The notes: a model not told the origin generated them from the letters alone. A stretch of DNA of 17,150 bases from Candidatus Paceibacter sp. (GCA_023255765.1 JAGDVT010000019.1:1-17150); one strand, 5' to 3'; shown: positions 7,330-14,168, numbered from the stretch's first letter. Translations and numbers: made by a program.

Positions 7330-7404
7330 GGTGGGCGACGGGGCTCGAACCCGCAACCTGAGGCTCCACAGGCCTCCGCTCTAACCAATTGAGCTACGCC
7401 CACC
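7330..7404 (-). tRNA. tRNA-His (anticodon GTG)
   Basis: Minus-strand cloverleaf of 75 bases including the extra G at -1 opposite C73, the identity pair for HisRS. The acceptor is GTGGGCG/CGCCCAC. The anticodon stem GAGGC/GCCTC closes loop CTGTGGA, giving GTG. The T arm is GCGGG-TTCGAGC-CCCGT. The encoded G-1 means no guanylyltransferase is needed, provided RNase P cuts one base further out. It is 2 bases downstream of tRNA-Lys, and CCA is not encoded. Confidence 0.96.
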
Positions 7405-7406
7405 AT

Positions 7407-7479
7407 TGCCCCCGGCAGGATTCGAACCTGCAACCTTGGGCTTAAGAGGCCCCTGCTCTGCCTATTGAGCTACGGGGGC
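7407..7479 (-). tRNA. tRNA-Lys (anticodon CTT)
   Basis: Minus-strand cloverleaf of 73 bases. The acceptor GCCCCCG/CGGGGGC has discriminator A. The anticodon loop CTCTTAA gives CTT (reads AAG). The T arm is GCAGG-TTCGAAT-CCTGC. The outermost anticodon-stem pair is a G27-A43 mismatch, leaving four pairs. It starts 9 bases after the rimP stop and ends 2 bases before tRNA-His, so Lys and His are surely processed from one precursor. CCA is not encoded. Confidence 0.94.
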
Positions 7480-7488
7480 TAAAAATAA

Positions 7489-7743
7489 TTATAATTCAAC
7501 ACCTTTTGAAGATACAATTAAATAATAGCGTTCTTTAATAATATCAGCTTCATCTAAAATAGGTTCTATTGCTTTTGAAACTAATTCGCAGTCTTTTAAA
7601 CTTATTCTATTTTCTTCGTTGTCTATAAATACAGTTAATGCCTTTCTGCCCATTTCTCTCCCATAAGTTACTCTTACTAATTTATATCCAAGATCTTCTA
7701 TCTTATCTTTAATTAAATTTTCAACTCTCTCTTCTATAGTCAT
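7489..7743 (-). CDS. rimP: Ribosome maturation factor RimP, N-terminal domain only
   Basis: 84 residues matching the RimP N-terminal domain: MTIEERVENLIKDKIEDLGY, then VRVTYGREMGRKALTVFIDN, CELVSKAIEPILDE and YYLIVSSKGVEL, which corresponds to the EVSSPGLDRPL segment that normally joins the two domains. The protein stops exactly there, so the SH3-like C-terminal half (about 65 residues in full-length RimP) is missing. tRNA-Lys begins 9 bases after the stop, leaving no room for it in another frame. RimP helps assemble the 30S subunit. The ATG overlaps the TGA of the rplU 3' half (ATGA), showing that the two genes were translationally coupled. Confidence 0.85.
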   Translation of the reverse strand: MTIEERVENLIKDKIEDLGYKLVRVTYGREMGRKALTVFIDNEENRISLKDCELVSKAIEPILDEADIIKERYYLIVSSKGVEL

Positions 7744-7958
7744 AATATTATTTTCTCAATCAATATTTCGTCAAAATAATTTTTATATCCCTTCTTCTTT
7801 CTGTACCTAGTTTTTGGTTTAAATTTAATTATCAAAATTTTTTTCTTTATTTTTCTTAATACTTTACCTACAACTTTGGCATTTTCAACATAAGGTTTGC
7901 CTATTTGAATTTTATCATTTTTAACTAAAAGAACCTTATCAAAAATTACCTCTTCACC
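7740..7958 (-). pseudogene. rplU: Ribosomal protein L21, C-terminal 72 codons (split gene)
   Basis: On the minus strand, 72 codons read GEEVIFDKVLLVKNDKIQIG, then KPYVENAKVVGKVL, IIKFKPKTRYRKKKGYKNYF and a TGA that overlaps the rimP ATG. This is the L21 core and C-terminus: the VGxPYVEGAxVxAxV and KYKPKxxYRxxxGHR blocks are both visible. L21 is a 50S protein of about 100 residues. No start codon exists: the codon immediately upstream (7961-7959) is TAA. The missing N-terminus lies on the opposite strand at 8018-8101. As the sequence stands, L21 cannot be made from this locus. See the inverted segment at 7959-8101. Confidence 0.88.
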
Positions 7959-8015
7959 TTATTTTTTATTACTTATTTAGTTTTATTAACTTATTTGTTT
8001 TATTTAAATTATTAA
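7959..8015 (+). pseudogene. Displaced 3' part of the small membrane ORF next to murG
   Basis: Inside the flipped segment, the plus strand from 7959 reads LFFITYLVLLTYLFYLNY and stops at TAA (8013-8015), two bases before the L21 ATG. It has no start of its own. It continues in frame from the minus-strand ORF at 8215-8102 when the segment is reversed, supplying a second hydrophobic helix. It is called from reading-frame logic and hydrophobicity, not from recognised homology. Confidence 0.55.
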
Positions 8016-8101
8016 AAATGCTAGCAGTAATAGAAGCTTCTGGTAGACAATATATTATCTTTAGGCAACAAATAATAAGATTCTGGGAAAGGATGGAAAA
8101 T
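7959..8101. other. 143-bp inverted segment breaking rplU and a small upstream ORF
   Basis: Reversing this interval in place joins codon 28 of the plus-strand L21 start (AAT at 8099-8101) in frame to GGT at 7958, giving an uninterrupted 100-codon rplU. The same flip joins the minus-strand ORF that begins in the murG stop (through TTA at 8104-8102) to the plus-strand frame from 7959. This closes a 56-codon ORF whose TAA ends 2 bases before the rplU ATG. Both reading frames are restored by one flip, which is hard to explain by chance. Only a few bases of inverted similarity (TTATTTT against TTAATTTT) lie at the two ends, so this is not an obvious site-specific invertible element. Confidence 0.82.
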
Positions 8102-8104
8102 TAA
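8018..8104 (+). pseudogene. rplU: Ribosomal protein L21, N-terminal 28 codons (split gene, inverted)
   Basis: The plus strand reads MLAVIEASGRQYIIFRQQII and then RFWERMEN before a TAA at 8102-8104. This matches the L21 N-terminus (M-Y-A-V-I-x-x-G-G-K-Q-Y, then GQxVRLEKL; here QQIIRFWERM). The length also fits: about 28-29 residues precede the G-E-x-V-x-F block in L21, and that block opens the minus-strand fragment at 7958. The fragment points away from its other half, with its 3' end at the inversion boundary. Translated alone it would give only a 28-residue peptide. Confidence 0.82.
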
Positions 8105-8215
8105 TACTATTTGAGCCTCCTTTATTTCAATATAAAAGAAAAAAGTATAAACCCACAAAATTATTATCAATAATAAATTAAAAATAAAATCATAAATATT
8201 GTTATTCTCCTTCAT
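8102..8215 (-). pseudogene. 5' part of a small membrane ORF coupled to murG
   Basis: The ATG at 8215 overlaps the murG TGA (ATGA), indicating coupled translation. The frame reads MKENNNIYDFIFNLLLIIIL, then WVYTFFFYIEIKEAQIVL, with one strong membrane helix (about residues 9-29). In the present orientation it runs on antisense to the L21 N-terminus and stops at 8021 after 64 codons. After reversal of 7959-8101 it becomes a 56-residue protein with two hydrophobic segments. No family recognised. Its position between murG and rplU suggests only a cell-envelope location. Confidence 0.55.
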
Positions 8216-9354
8216 TCTTTAACAGATAAAAATACCAATTCTTCTGCTATTAATTTTGCTGCATCTTTTTTTGAAAATTCCAAAGCTGATTTTTTCATAA
8301 ATTCTAATGTTTCCTTATCGTTCAGTATTCTCTTTAAAACAGATGAAAATATATCTGGTGTAAAATTTTGCTCTTCTATAACTACTGCAGCTCCTGTATG
8401 AGCATATTCGTAAGCATTTTCTATTTGATGTCTTCCAACCACGTTTTCTCTTATAGGTATTAGAATAGAAGGGACTCCCGCTGCTGCTATTTCAAATATT
8501 GCTCCTGCTCCTGCTCTTGAAATTACTATATCAGATATTTTCAAAAGCTTTATCAAATCTAAATGATCTATAAAATCAACAGGGTGATAATAATTTTTCT
8601 TTGTGGGTATATTCTCTAAAATAAATCCCCGTGCTATTTGCTCGTATTCTTTAATCATATTCTTACCTATTTGATGAACTACTTGCCCTAAATTAAGAAG
8701 TTTATCTAAGGAAAAAATTACAACATCATTTATTTTCATTGCTCCTTGAGAACCTCCTAATATTAAAATTGTTTTCATATTTTTTTCTAAATTAAATTTC
8801 CTATAAATTTCTTCGTCTGGTTTAATTTCATCAAAATCAGGATCTATAGGATGGCCAACTAGTGCTGTTTTCTTGCTATTAAAATACTTTTTTGCTTTTT
8901 CGAAACTAATTGCTATTCTTGTAGCAAATAATCCTGCAATTCTATTACTTCTTCCTGGTATTGTATCTGATTCATGAATTAAAATAGGGATTCTCAATAT
9001 CCATGCTGCTAAAACTACTTCTAAGGAACCATAGCCTCCTTTAGAAAAAATTACATTTGGCATTTTAATATAAAGAATCCAGAATGCTTTTAAAAAACCA
9101 AAGGGGAATTTGAATATGTCTAAAATATTTCTAAAATCGAAATATCTTCTTATTTTTGCTGAAGGAATCGTAAAGACATCTATTCCATTAATTTTTAATA
9201 TATCTTCATCAAATGGCTTTGCTCCTAAATAAAAAATTTCATATGACCATCTTTTCTCTTCCATTATACTTTTGAAAACCTTAGAAACATTAACTAGTGG
9301 ATACAAATGACCTCCTGTTGCTCCACCTGTTAAGCAAAGAATTATTTTTTCCAT
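8212..9354 (-). CDS. murG: MurG: undecaprenyl-PP-MurNAc-pentapeptide GlcNAc transferase
   Basis: GT-B glycosyltransferase of family GT28, 380 residues. It adds GlcNAc from UDP-GlcNAc to lipid I to give lipid II at the cytoplasmic face of the membrane, the last intracellular step of peptidoglycan synthesis. The N-terminal glycine loop GGATGGHLYP (10-19) matches the family GGTGGHxxP. HESDTIPGRSNR and GGSQGA follow, and the UDP-sugar site is visible as SRAGAGAIFEIAAAGVPSIL with IPIRENVVGRHQIENA. Length is normal for the family. The ATG lies 2 bases after the ftsW stop, and the TGA overlaps the ATG of a small membrane ORF. Pairing with ftsW indicates a division-and-cell-wall module. Confidence 0.96.
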   Translation of the reverse strand: MEKIILCLTGGATGGHLYPLVNVSKVFKSIMEEKRWSYEIFYLGAKPFDEDILKINGIDVFTIPSAKIRRYFDFRNILDIFKFPFGFLKAFWILYIKMPNVIFSKGGYGSLEVVLAAWILRIPILIHESDTIPGRSNRIAGLFATRIAISFEKAKKYFNSKKTALVGHPIDPDFDEIKPDEEIYRKFNLEKNMKTILILGGSQGAMKINDVVIFSLDKLLNLGQVVHQIGKNMIKEYEQIARGFILENIPTKKNYYHPVDFIDHLDLIKLLKISDIVISRAGAGAIFEIAAAGVPSILIPIRENVVGRHQIENAYEYAHTGAAVVIEEQNFTPDIFSSVLKRILNDKETLEFMKKSALEFSKKDAAKLIAEELVFLSVKE

Positions 9355-9356
9355 TT

Positions 9357-10409
9357 TTAAGAATTTTCTAAATTATTTATTATACCTAAAGAAGCCATAA
9401 TTGATAATTGACTAGATGGACCATAGCTTATAAAAGGCAAAGGTACGCCTGTAGTTATTAAAATATTTGAAACTATATGAATAAAAGCTTGAGCTGAAAT
9501 CCAACAACCTACTCCATAAGCAAAAAATTTTTTACTTTCATCTTTTGCCTGATTTGCCTTATAAAAAATTTTTAAAACTAAAAGGATAAATAAAGAAATA
9601 AGAAACAAAGAACCTACAAAGCCAGTTTCCTCTGCGTATATAGCAAAAATAGAATCTGTCATCATTAAGGGTATTCCTATTACTTTGAAATCAGAATTAC
9701 CTAAACCTTTTCCTAATAAACCGCCAGAGCTTATTGCAGATTTAGTTTGCTTAAGTTGAAAAGCTATGCCTTTTTCATCGCCTTTAATTATACCTATTAT
9801 CCTTTTAATTCTATATTCCTGAAAGAAGCTTAAAAATATTAATGTTATTATTAAAAGGCCGATTAAAATCAAATTTCTATAAGAAAATTTAATTGAAATA
9901 AATGCACCTATTATACTTACCAAAAAAATTAATAAATTAGATAAAGCAGGTTGTTTAAAAATCAGTATTGATATTACAGCTATGACTAAAATAGAAAAAA
10001 TTAAGTAATCTTTATCTTTCTTAATTAATGGAACTAAAAATGCTAAAAACAATAAAGTTGAAAATTTTATAAATTCTGTAGGTTGAAATGAAATAGGACC
10101 TAAATTAAACCATCTTGCTGTATTTTGACCGGGTAATTTGAAAATTGGTATAAAAGCAAGAATTAAAAATAGTAAAGACAAAAAGAATAAAAACGGGGTT
10201 AATTTTTTTAAGGTCTGCCACTTAATAAAAGAAAGTATTACAAAAACACAAAGTGGTAAAAAAATATTTAATATTATGTATCTTATAAAAAAATTAAATC
10301 CTGAATTTAAATTTTTCTGGTTAACTAAAGTAATCCCATAAGCTGTGTAAAAACCTATTAAATAAAGCAATAATATTAAGAAAATTAAAAATAAATCTAA
10401 TTTGATCAT
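9357..10409 (-). CDS. ftsW: SEDS-family peptidoglycan polymerase, FtsW-type
   Basis: 350-residue polytopic membrane protein with about nine or ten hydrophobic helices, of the FtsW/RodA/SpoVE family. These polymerise lipid II glycan chains together with a class B PBP; FtsW works at the septum. Family motifs: LGPISFQPTEFIKFSTLLFL, GKGLGNSDFK and, near the C-terminus, LPFISYGPSSQLSIMASLGI. The last motif is normally SYGGSS, so one Gly is Pro here. Adjacency to murG favours FtsW over RodA, but sequence alone does not separate them. The ATG is 5 bases after the rpsI stop, without an SD. Confidence 0.88.
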   Translation of the reverse strand: MIKLDLFLIFLILLLYLIGFYTAYGITLVNQKNLNSGFNFFIRYIILNIFLPLCVFVILSFIKWQTLKKLTPFLFFLSLLFLILAFIPIFKLPGQNTARWFNLGPISFQPTEFIKFSTLLFLAFLVPLIKKDKDYLIFSILVIAVISILIFKQPALSNLLIFLVSIIGAFISIKFSYRNLILIGLLIITLIFLSFFQEYRIKRIIGIIKGDEKGIAFQLKQTKSAISSGGLLGKGLGNSDFKVIGIPLMMTDSIFAIYAEETGFVGSLFLISLFILLVLKIFYKANQAKDESKKFFAYGVGCWISAQAFIHIVSNILITTGVPLPFISYGPSSQLSIMASLGIINNLENS

Positions 10410-10414
10410 TTAAT

Positions 10415-10966
10415 TTATCTTTTGTGCCATTGAGGAGCTTTTCTTGCTTTTTTAAGGCCGTATTTTTTCCTTTCAACCTCTCTTGCATCTCTTGTTAATA
10501 ATCCAGATTTTTTGAGTCTAGATCTCCACTCAGGATTTAACTTAACAAGCGCTCTTGCTAAACCTAGTTTTATTGCATCTGCTTGACCATGTAACCCTCC
10601 TCCTTTTACTTTAACAGTTACCTTATACTGAGTAAATAACCTTAATTTCCTTAGAGGAGCATCTGCACTTTTTTGTAAATATAAAGCCGGGAAATATTCT
10701 GTATAATGCCTATCATTAACGAAAATTTGAAGCGGCTCATTTGAATCATTATCCCAAATCCTTACTCTAGCTATTGATTCCTTTCTTCTACCTATACCTT
10801 CTATATATTTACCTTCTCCAATAAGAGGAGCTTCAATAATTTCTTCTTTTTCTTCTTTATCAATTTTTTCTTTAATTTCCTCTGTTTCACTTTCTAATTC
10901 GCTATCTGTTGTCAAATTTTCTAATCTTTCTAATTCTTGTTCTTCTATTTTTACTTCTTCTTGCAT
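10415..10966 (-). CDS. rpsI: 30S ribosomal protein S9 with acidic N-terminal extension
   Basis: 183 residues. The S9 core starts around residue 54 (GKYIEGIGRRKESIARVRIW) and includes VKVKGGGLHGQADAIKLGLA and LLTRDAREVERKKYGLKKAR, ending KAPQWHKR. The terminal Lys-Arg is the tail that reaches the P-site tRNA in other bacteria. Before the core lies an extension of about 50 residues dominated by Glu and Lys (for example ELESETEEIKEKIDKEEKEE), probably flexible or helical. S9 is normally near 130 residues, so this extension is the odd feature. The ATG is 2 bases after the rplM stop; rplM-rpsI is the conserved operon pair. Confidence 0.95.
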   Translation of the reverse strand: MQEEVKIEEQELERLENLTTDSELESETEEIKEKIDKEEKEEIIEAPLIGEGKYIEGIGRRKESIARVRIWDNDSNEPLQIFVNDRHYTEYFPALYLQKSADAPLRKLRLFTQYKVTVKVKGGGLHGQADAIKLGLARALVKLNPEWRSRLKKSGLLTRDAREVERKKYGLKKARKAPQWHKR

Positions 10967-10968
10967 TT

Positions 10969-11340
10969 TTAAATTAAAATTATTCTTTTAATTCGTTTTT
11001 TTCTTAGCTTATTTTTGGGAAGCATACCAGCTACTGCTTTCTGAATAACTTTTAATGGATTTTTTTGCCACAATTCTTTTAATTTATATTCCTTAAGATG
11101 CCCTATATATCCTGTATGTTTGTAAATTATTTTCTTATCTAACTTGTCTCCACTAAATATTATTTTTCCCCAATTTTTAATTTTAATAAAAACAGGAAAA
11201 TCTATATATGGAGCATAATTTACCTTATGCTTACCTTGCAAATAATATGCCACCAAACTAGCTAATCTACCAAATGGCATATTTTCAGCATCTATTTCTA
11301 TCTCTTCTTTTTTTATTTCTTTAACTTTTTCTTTGCTCAT
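10969..11340 (-). CDS. rplM: 50S ribosomal protein L13, short C-terminus
   Basis: 123 residues. L13 is an early-assembly 50S protein binding 23S rRNA. Visible blocks: EIDAENMPFGRLASLVAYYL, GKHKVNYAPYIDFPVFIKIK, YKHTGYIGHLKEYKLKELWQ and KAVAGMLPKNKLRKKR. The protein ends in IKRIILI, about 15-20 residues before the family's usual end (the YAGxEHPHxAQ tail is absent), while the N-terminus carries a charged addition of about a dozen residues. It is the first gene of the minus run, with a promoter in the 61-bp divergent spacer and a very short predicted leader. Confidence 0.94.
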   Translation of the reverse strand: MSKEKVKEIKKEEIEIDAENMPFGRLASLVAYYLQGKHKVNYAPYIDFPVFIKIKNWGKIIFSGDKLDKKIIYKHTGYIGHLKEYKLKELWQKNPLKVIQKAVAGMLPKNKLRKKRIKRIILI

Positions 11341-11349
11341 TTTTCTTTA

Positions 11350-11378
11350 ATTTTAACCTAATTTGATAATTTTGTTAA
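11350..11378 (-). promoter_or_regulatory. Promoter for rplM-rpsI and downstream genes
   Basis: On the minus strand, TTAACA (11378-11373) and TAAAAT (11355-11350) are separated by 17 bases, a good sigma-70-type pair. Transcription should start near 11343, leaving only about three bases before the ATG at 11340. The boxes interleave with those of the dnaG promoter on the other strand. Confidence 0.5.
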
Positions 11379-11390
11379 TACTTTTATAAT
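11363..11390 (+). promoter_or_regulatory. Promoter for dnaG-rpoD-dnaX
   Basis: The plus strand shows TTGATA at 11363-11368 and a perfect TATAAT at 11385-11390 with a 16-base spacer. Transcription should start near 11397, about five bases before the dnaG ATG at 11402, so the mRNA would be close to leaderless. No SD sequence lies upstream of the ATG. Confidence 0.62.
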
Positions 11391-11401
11391 TTTAATCGAA
11401 A

Positions 11402-13054
11402 ATGTATGAAAAAATTATACAAGAAATTAAAGAGAAATTGGATATTATTGAATTTATTAGCAATTACTTAGAACTTAAAAAAATAGGTAGTTATTATAGA
11501 GGCTTATGCCCATTCCATCAAGAAAAAAATCCATCTTTTTTTGTTTCGCCTTCAAAGCAAATGTTTAAATGCTTTGGTTGCGGTGCTGCTGGAGATGTTG
11601 TTACATTTTATATGAGAATAGAAAATCTCGAATTCAAAGAAGCTGTAAATAGATTAGCAGAAAAATTAGGCATTGATTTGTCATCATATCAAAAAGGAGA
11701 ACCTATTGAATTAGAGGAGATTAAAAAGCTTTTAGAAATAAATAAGATTGCACTTAATTATTTTAAGAAAAATTTGCAAAAGAAAGATGAGGTTAAAAAT
11801 TATTTAAAAAATAGAGGCTTAAAAGACGAAACTATAGAATACTTCGATTTGGGATATGCAGAAAGAGGTAGCTACTTAAGAGATTATTTGTTTAATTTAG
11901 GCTATTCTTTAGAGGATATTATGGAAGCAGGGTTATTGAATGACAAAAAAGAAGATAAATTTCAAGGAAGAATTATTTTCCCTCTAATTGATCACAAAAA
12001 AAGACTAGTAGGATTTACCGGTAGATTATACATAGAATCTGAAAATGCTCCTAAATATTTAAATAGCCCAGACACTAAATTATTTAAAAAGAGTAACTTT
12101 ATTTATGGGTTAGTATATTCGCTAGAATATATAGAAAACTCAAATGAAGTAATAATAACTGAAGGTCAATTTGATATGATTTTATCATTTCAAAATGGTC
12201 TTAAAAATGTAGTTGCAGTTTCAGGATCCTCATTAACTGAAAATCAACTCAAAATCTTAAAAAGATATTGCAAAAAGATTACTTTTGCCTTTGATAATGA
12301 CAGAGCAGGGATAAATGCAACAATAAAATCCGGTTTATTAGCATTAAAAGAAGGATTTGAAGTTTATAAATTAATTTTTCATAATTACAAAGATTTAGCA
12401 GAGTTTTTTGAAAATTACAACGACGTAGAAAATCTGAAAAGGCAAGATTTAATAGAATATTTGATAGATAATTTAGCAGAACAATATGATTTAGAAAACT
12501 TAAATTCAAAAAAGGCTTTTATAGATTTAATCCTATCTTTTATTAAACTTGTGGATAACATAAAAGCTTCTTATTATATTAATAAACTTGCCGAGGTAAC
12601 TAAAGTTAAGGAAGACTTCTTAATAGCGGAATTAAATAAAAATATTGTTCCAATATACGAATATGAAGAAAACATTGCAAATTTTGACAGGTTCAATAAT
12701 TTAATTGAGAGATTTTTGGGCATTTCATATTTTTTAGACAAATTAGATTTAGTTGAAGAATTAAAAAATTATTTAGATGAAGAGTGTATAAATTTAATAG
12801 ATAGTATGATAAAAGAAAAAGATAACATAGAAATATTGAAAGCTAGGGGGAATTATGAAAGTTTGATACATGAAGATTTAATTAAAGAGCTAGAATTTCT
12901 TAAAAAAGAACTATTAAAAGAATATTATAGAAAAAAAATAAAATCTTATAAAGATTTAATAGAAAATAATAAAAATTTTAATAATTTGGAAGAAATTTTA
13001 AAAAATGTAAAATTTTATACAGATAGATTAAGAGAATTAGAAAAAAATGCCTAG
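11402..13054 (+). CDS. dnaG: DNA primase
   Basis: 550 residues. Synthesises RNA primers at the replication fork. The N-terminal CHC2 zinc finger has ligands C36, H39, C57 and C60 (LCPFHQEKNPSF, KCFGCGAAGDVVTF). The catalytic core follows, with YLNSPDTKLFKKS and a TOPRIM domain: the EGQFD acidic motif at 254-258 and FDNDRAG around 297-303. The Lys/Glu/Asn-rich C-terminal third (from about 420) is where the helicase-binding region lies in other primases; it is weakly conserved here. The gene overlaps rpoD by 8 bases, and dnaG-rpoD adjacency is the classic macromolecular-synthesis arrangement. Confidence 0.96.
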   Translation: MYEKIIQEIKEKLDIIEFISNYLELKKIGSYYRGLCPFHQEKNPSFFVSPSKQMFKCFGCGAAGDVVTFYMRIENLEFKEAVNRLAEKLGIDLSSYQKGEPIELEEIKKLLEINKIALNYFKKNLQKKDEVKNYLKNRGLKDETIEYFDLGYAERGSYLRDYLFNLGYSLEDIMEAGLLNDKKEDKFQGRIIFPLIDHKKRLVGFTGRLYIESENAPKYLNSPDTKLFKKSNFIYGLVYSLEYIENSNEVIITEGQFDMILSFQNGLKNVVAVSGSSLTENQLKILKRYCKKITFAFDNDRAGINATIKSGLLALKEGFEVYKLIFHNYKDLAEFFENYNDVENLKRQDLIEYLIDNLAEQYDLENLNSKKAFIDLILSFIKLVDNIKASYYINKLAEVTKVKEDFLIAELNKNIVPIYEYEENIANFDRFNNLIERFLGISYFLDKLDLVEELKNYLDEECINLIDSMIKEKDNIEILKARGNYESLIHEDLIKELEFLKKELLKEYYRKKIKSYKDLIENNKNFNNLEEILKNVKFYTDRLRELEKNA

Positions 13055-14168
13055 AAAAAAATCATCAAAAACAACCAAAAATAAAAGAGGCAGAAAGGTA
13101 AAATCTAAAGCATTTGAAGAAAAAATCCAAGAATTAATTAAAAAAGGAAAGGAAAAAGGATTTGTTACTGAAAAAGAAATTTTATATTATTTCCCTAGAA
13201 TAGAACAAAATATTGATCTACTTGAAAAAATCGCAGAAAGGTTAGAAATAGCAGGAATTGAAATAAAAAGCAGCGGAGAACTTTGGAATTTAAATGAAGA
13301 ATTAACAGAAGAGTCTATAGAAAAAGAAATAGAAAATATCGAAGGCTTACCCACGCATATTCAACAATATTTAAAAGAAATCAATAAAATACCTTTATTA
13401 ACACCAGAAGAGGAAAAAGAATTAGCTAAAAGAGCTGCTATGGGGGATAAAGAAGCTAGAGAAAGATTAATTAAGTCAAATTTAAGGCTTGTATTTAGTA
13501 TTGCTAAGAAGTATTATGGAAGAAGCAAAAAGTTATCTTTTATGGACTTAATCCAAGAAGGTAATGCTGGTTTGATAAAAGCAATAGACAGATTTGATTG
13601 GAGAAAGGGATTCAAATTATCTACATATGCTACTTGGTGGATAAGACAAGCAATTACTAGAGCTATGGCTGATCACGCAAGAACAGTTAGATTACCTGTA
13701 CATATAATAGAGCAGCTTTATAGATTAAATAAAATTAAAAAAAGATTAACAGAAGAATTGGGCAGAGAGCCTACTCCTGAAGAATTAGCCCAGGAATCAA
13801 AAATACCAGAAAGAAAGGTTCATAAATTATTAAAATTGACTCATGATGTAACTTCTCTAGAAAAACCTATAGGCGAAGGGGAAACTGAATTAAAAGAATT
13901 AATAAAAGATGTGGGACCATCTCCTGAAAAAGAAGCTTCTTTAGCTATTCTAAGGCAAAAATTATTACAAGCTATTGAAGATTTACCTCCCAGAGAAAAA
14001 GAGATAATAATGTTAAGATATGGCTTAAAAGATGGTATTATGCATACTTTAGAAGAAGTTGGGAAAATATTTGGAATCACCAGAGAGAGAGTAAGACAAC
14101 TAGAAATAAAGGCTTTGGAAAGATTAAAAAACCATGGAATTATTTTAAATATTAAACAAAATTACTAA
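13047..14168 (+). CDS. rpoD: Primary RNA polymerase sigma factor (sigma-70/RpoD)
   Basis: 373 residues. A lysine-rich start leads into a short region 1.1-like domain (about 22-82, ending SSGELW). Region 1.2 is HIQQYLKEINKIPLLTPEEE (104-123). Region 2 includes NLRLVFSIAKKYYGR, LIQEGNAGLIKAIDRFDWRK and the -10-recognition helix STYATWWIRQAITRA (192-206). Region 3 holds VHIIEQLYRLNKIKK. Region 4 has LPPREKEIIMLRYGLKDG and the -35-binding helix-turn-helix TLEEVGKIFGITRERVRQLE (334-353). There is no large insert between regions 1.2 and 2. The consensus-like promoter boxes in this window suit such a factor. The start is ATG inside the dnaG 3' end. Confidence 0.96.
   Translation: MPRKKSSKTTKNKRGRKVKSKAFEEKIQELIKKGKEKGFVTEKEILYYFPRIEQNIDLLEKIAERLEIAGIEIKSSGELWNLNEELTEESIEKEIENIEGLPTHIQQYLKEINKIPLLTPEEEKELAKRAAMGDKEARERLIKSNLRLVFSIAKKYYGRSKKLSFMDLIQEGNAGLIKAIDRFDWRKGFKLSTYATWWIRQAITRAMADHARTVRLPVHIIEQLYRLNKIKKRLTEELGREPTPEELAQESKIPERKVHKLLKLTHDVTSLEKPIGEGETELKELIKDVGPSPEKEASLAILRQKLLQAIEDLPPREKEIIMLRYGLKDGIMHTLEEVGKIFGITRERVRQLEIKALERLKNHGIILNIKQNY

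Noticed and set aside
7230..7433. 67-codon minus-strand frame across the tRNA-His region
   Set aside because: It runs through tRNA-His and the inverted repeat; its translation mirrors tRNA sequence and has no protein-like features.
7959..8101. Phase-variable promoter or gene switch flanked by recombinase sites
   Set aside because: No substantial inverted repeats flank the segment and no recombinase gene is nearby; a simple inversion or artefact is more economical.
8021..8215. 64-residue ORF as a genuine intact gene
   Set aside because: Its last 27 codons are antisense to the L21 N-terminus; reversal of 7959-8101 gives a better-formed 56-codon ORF.
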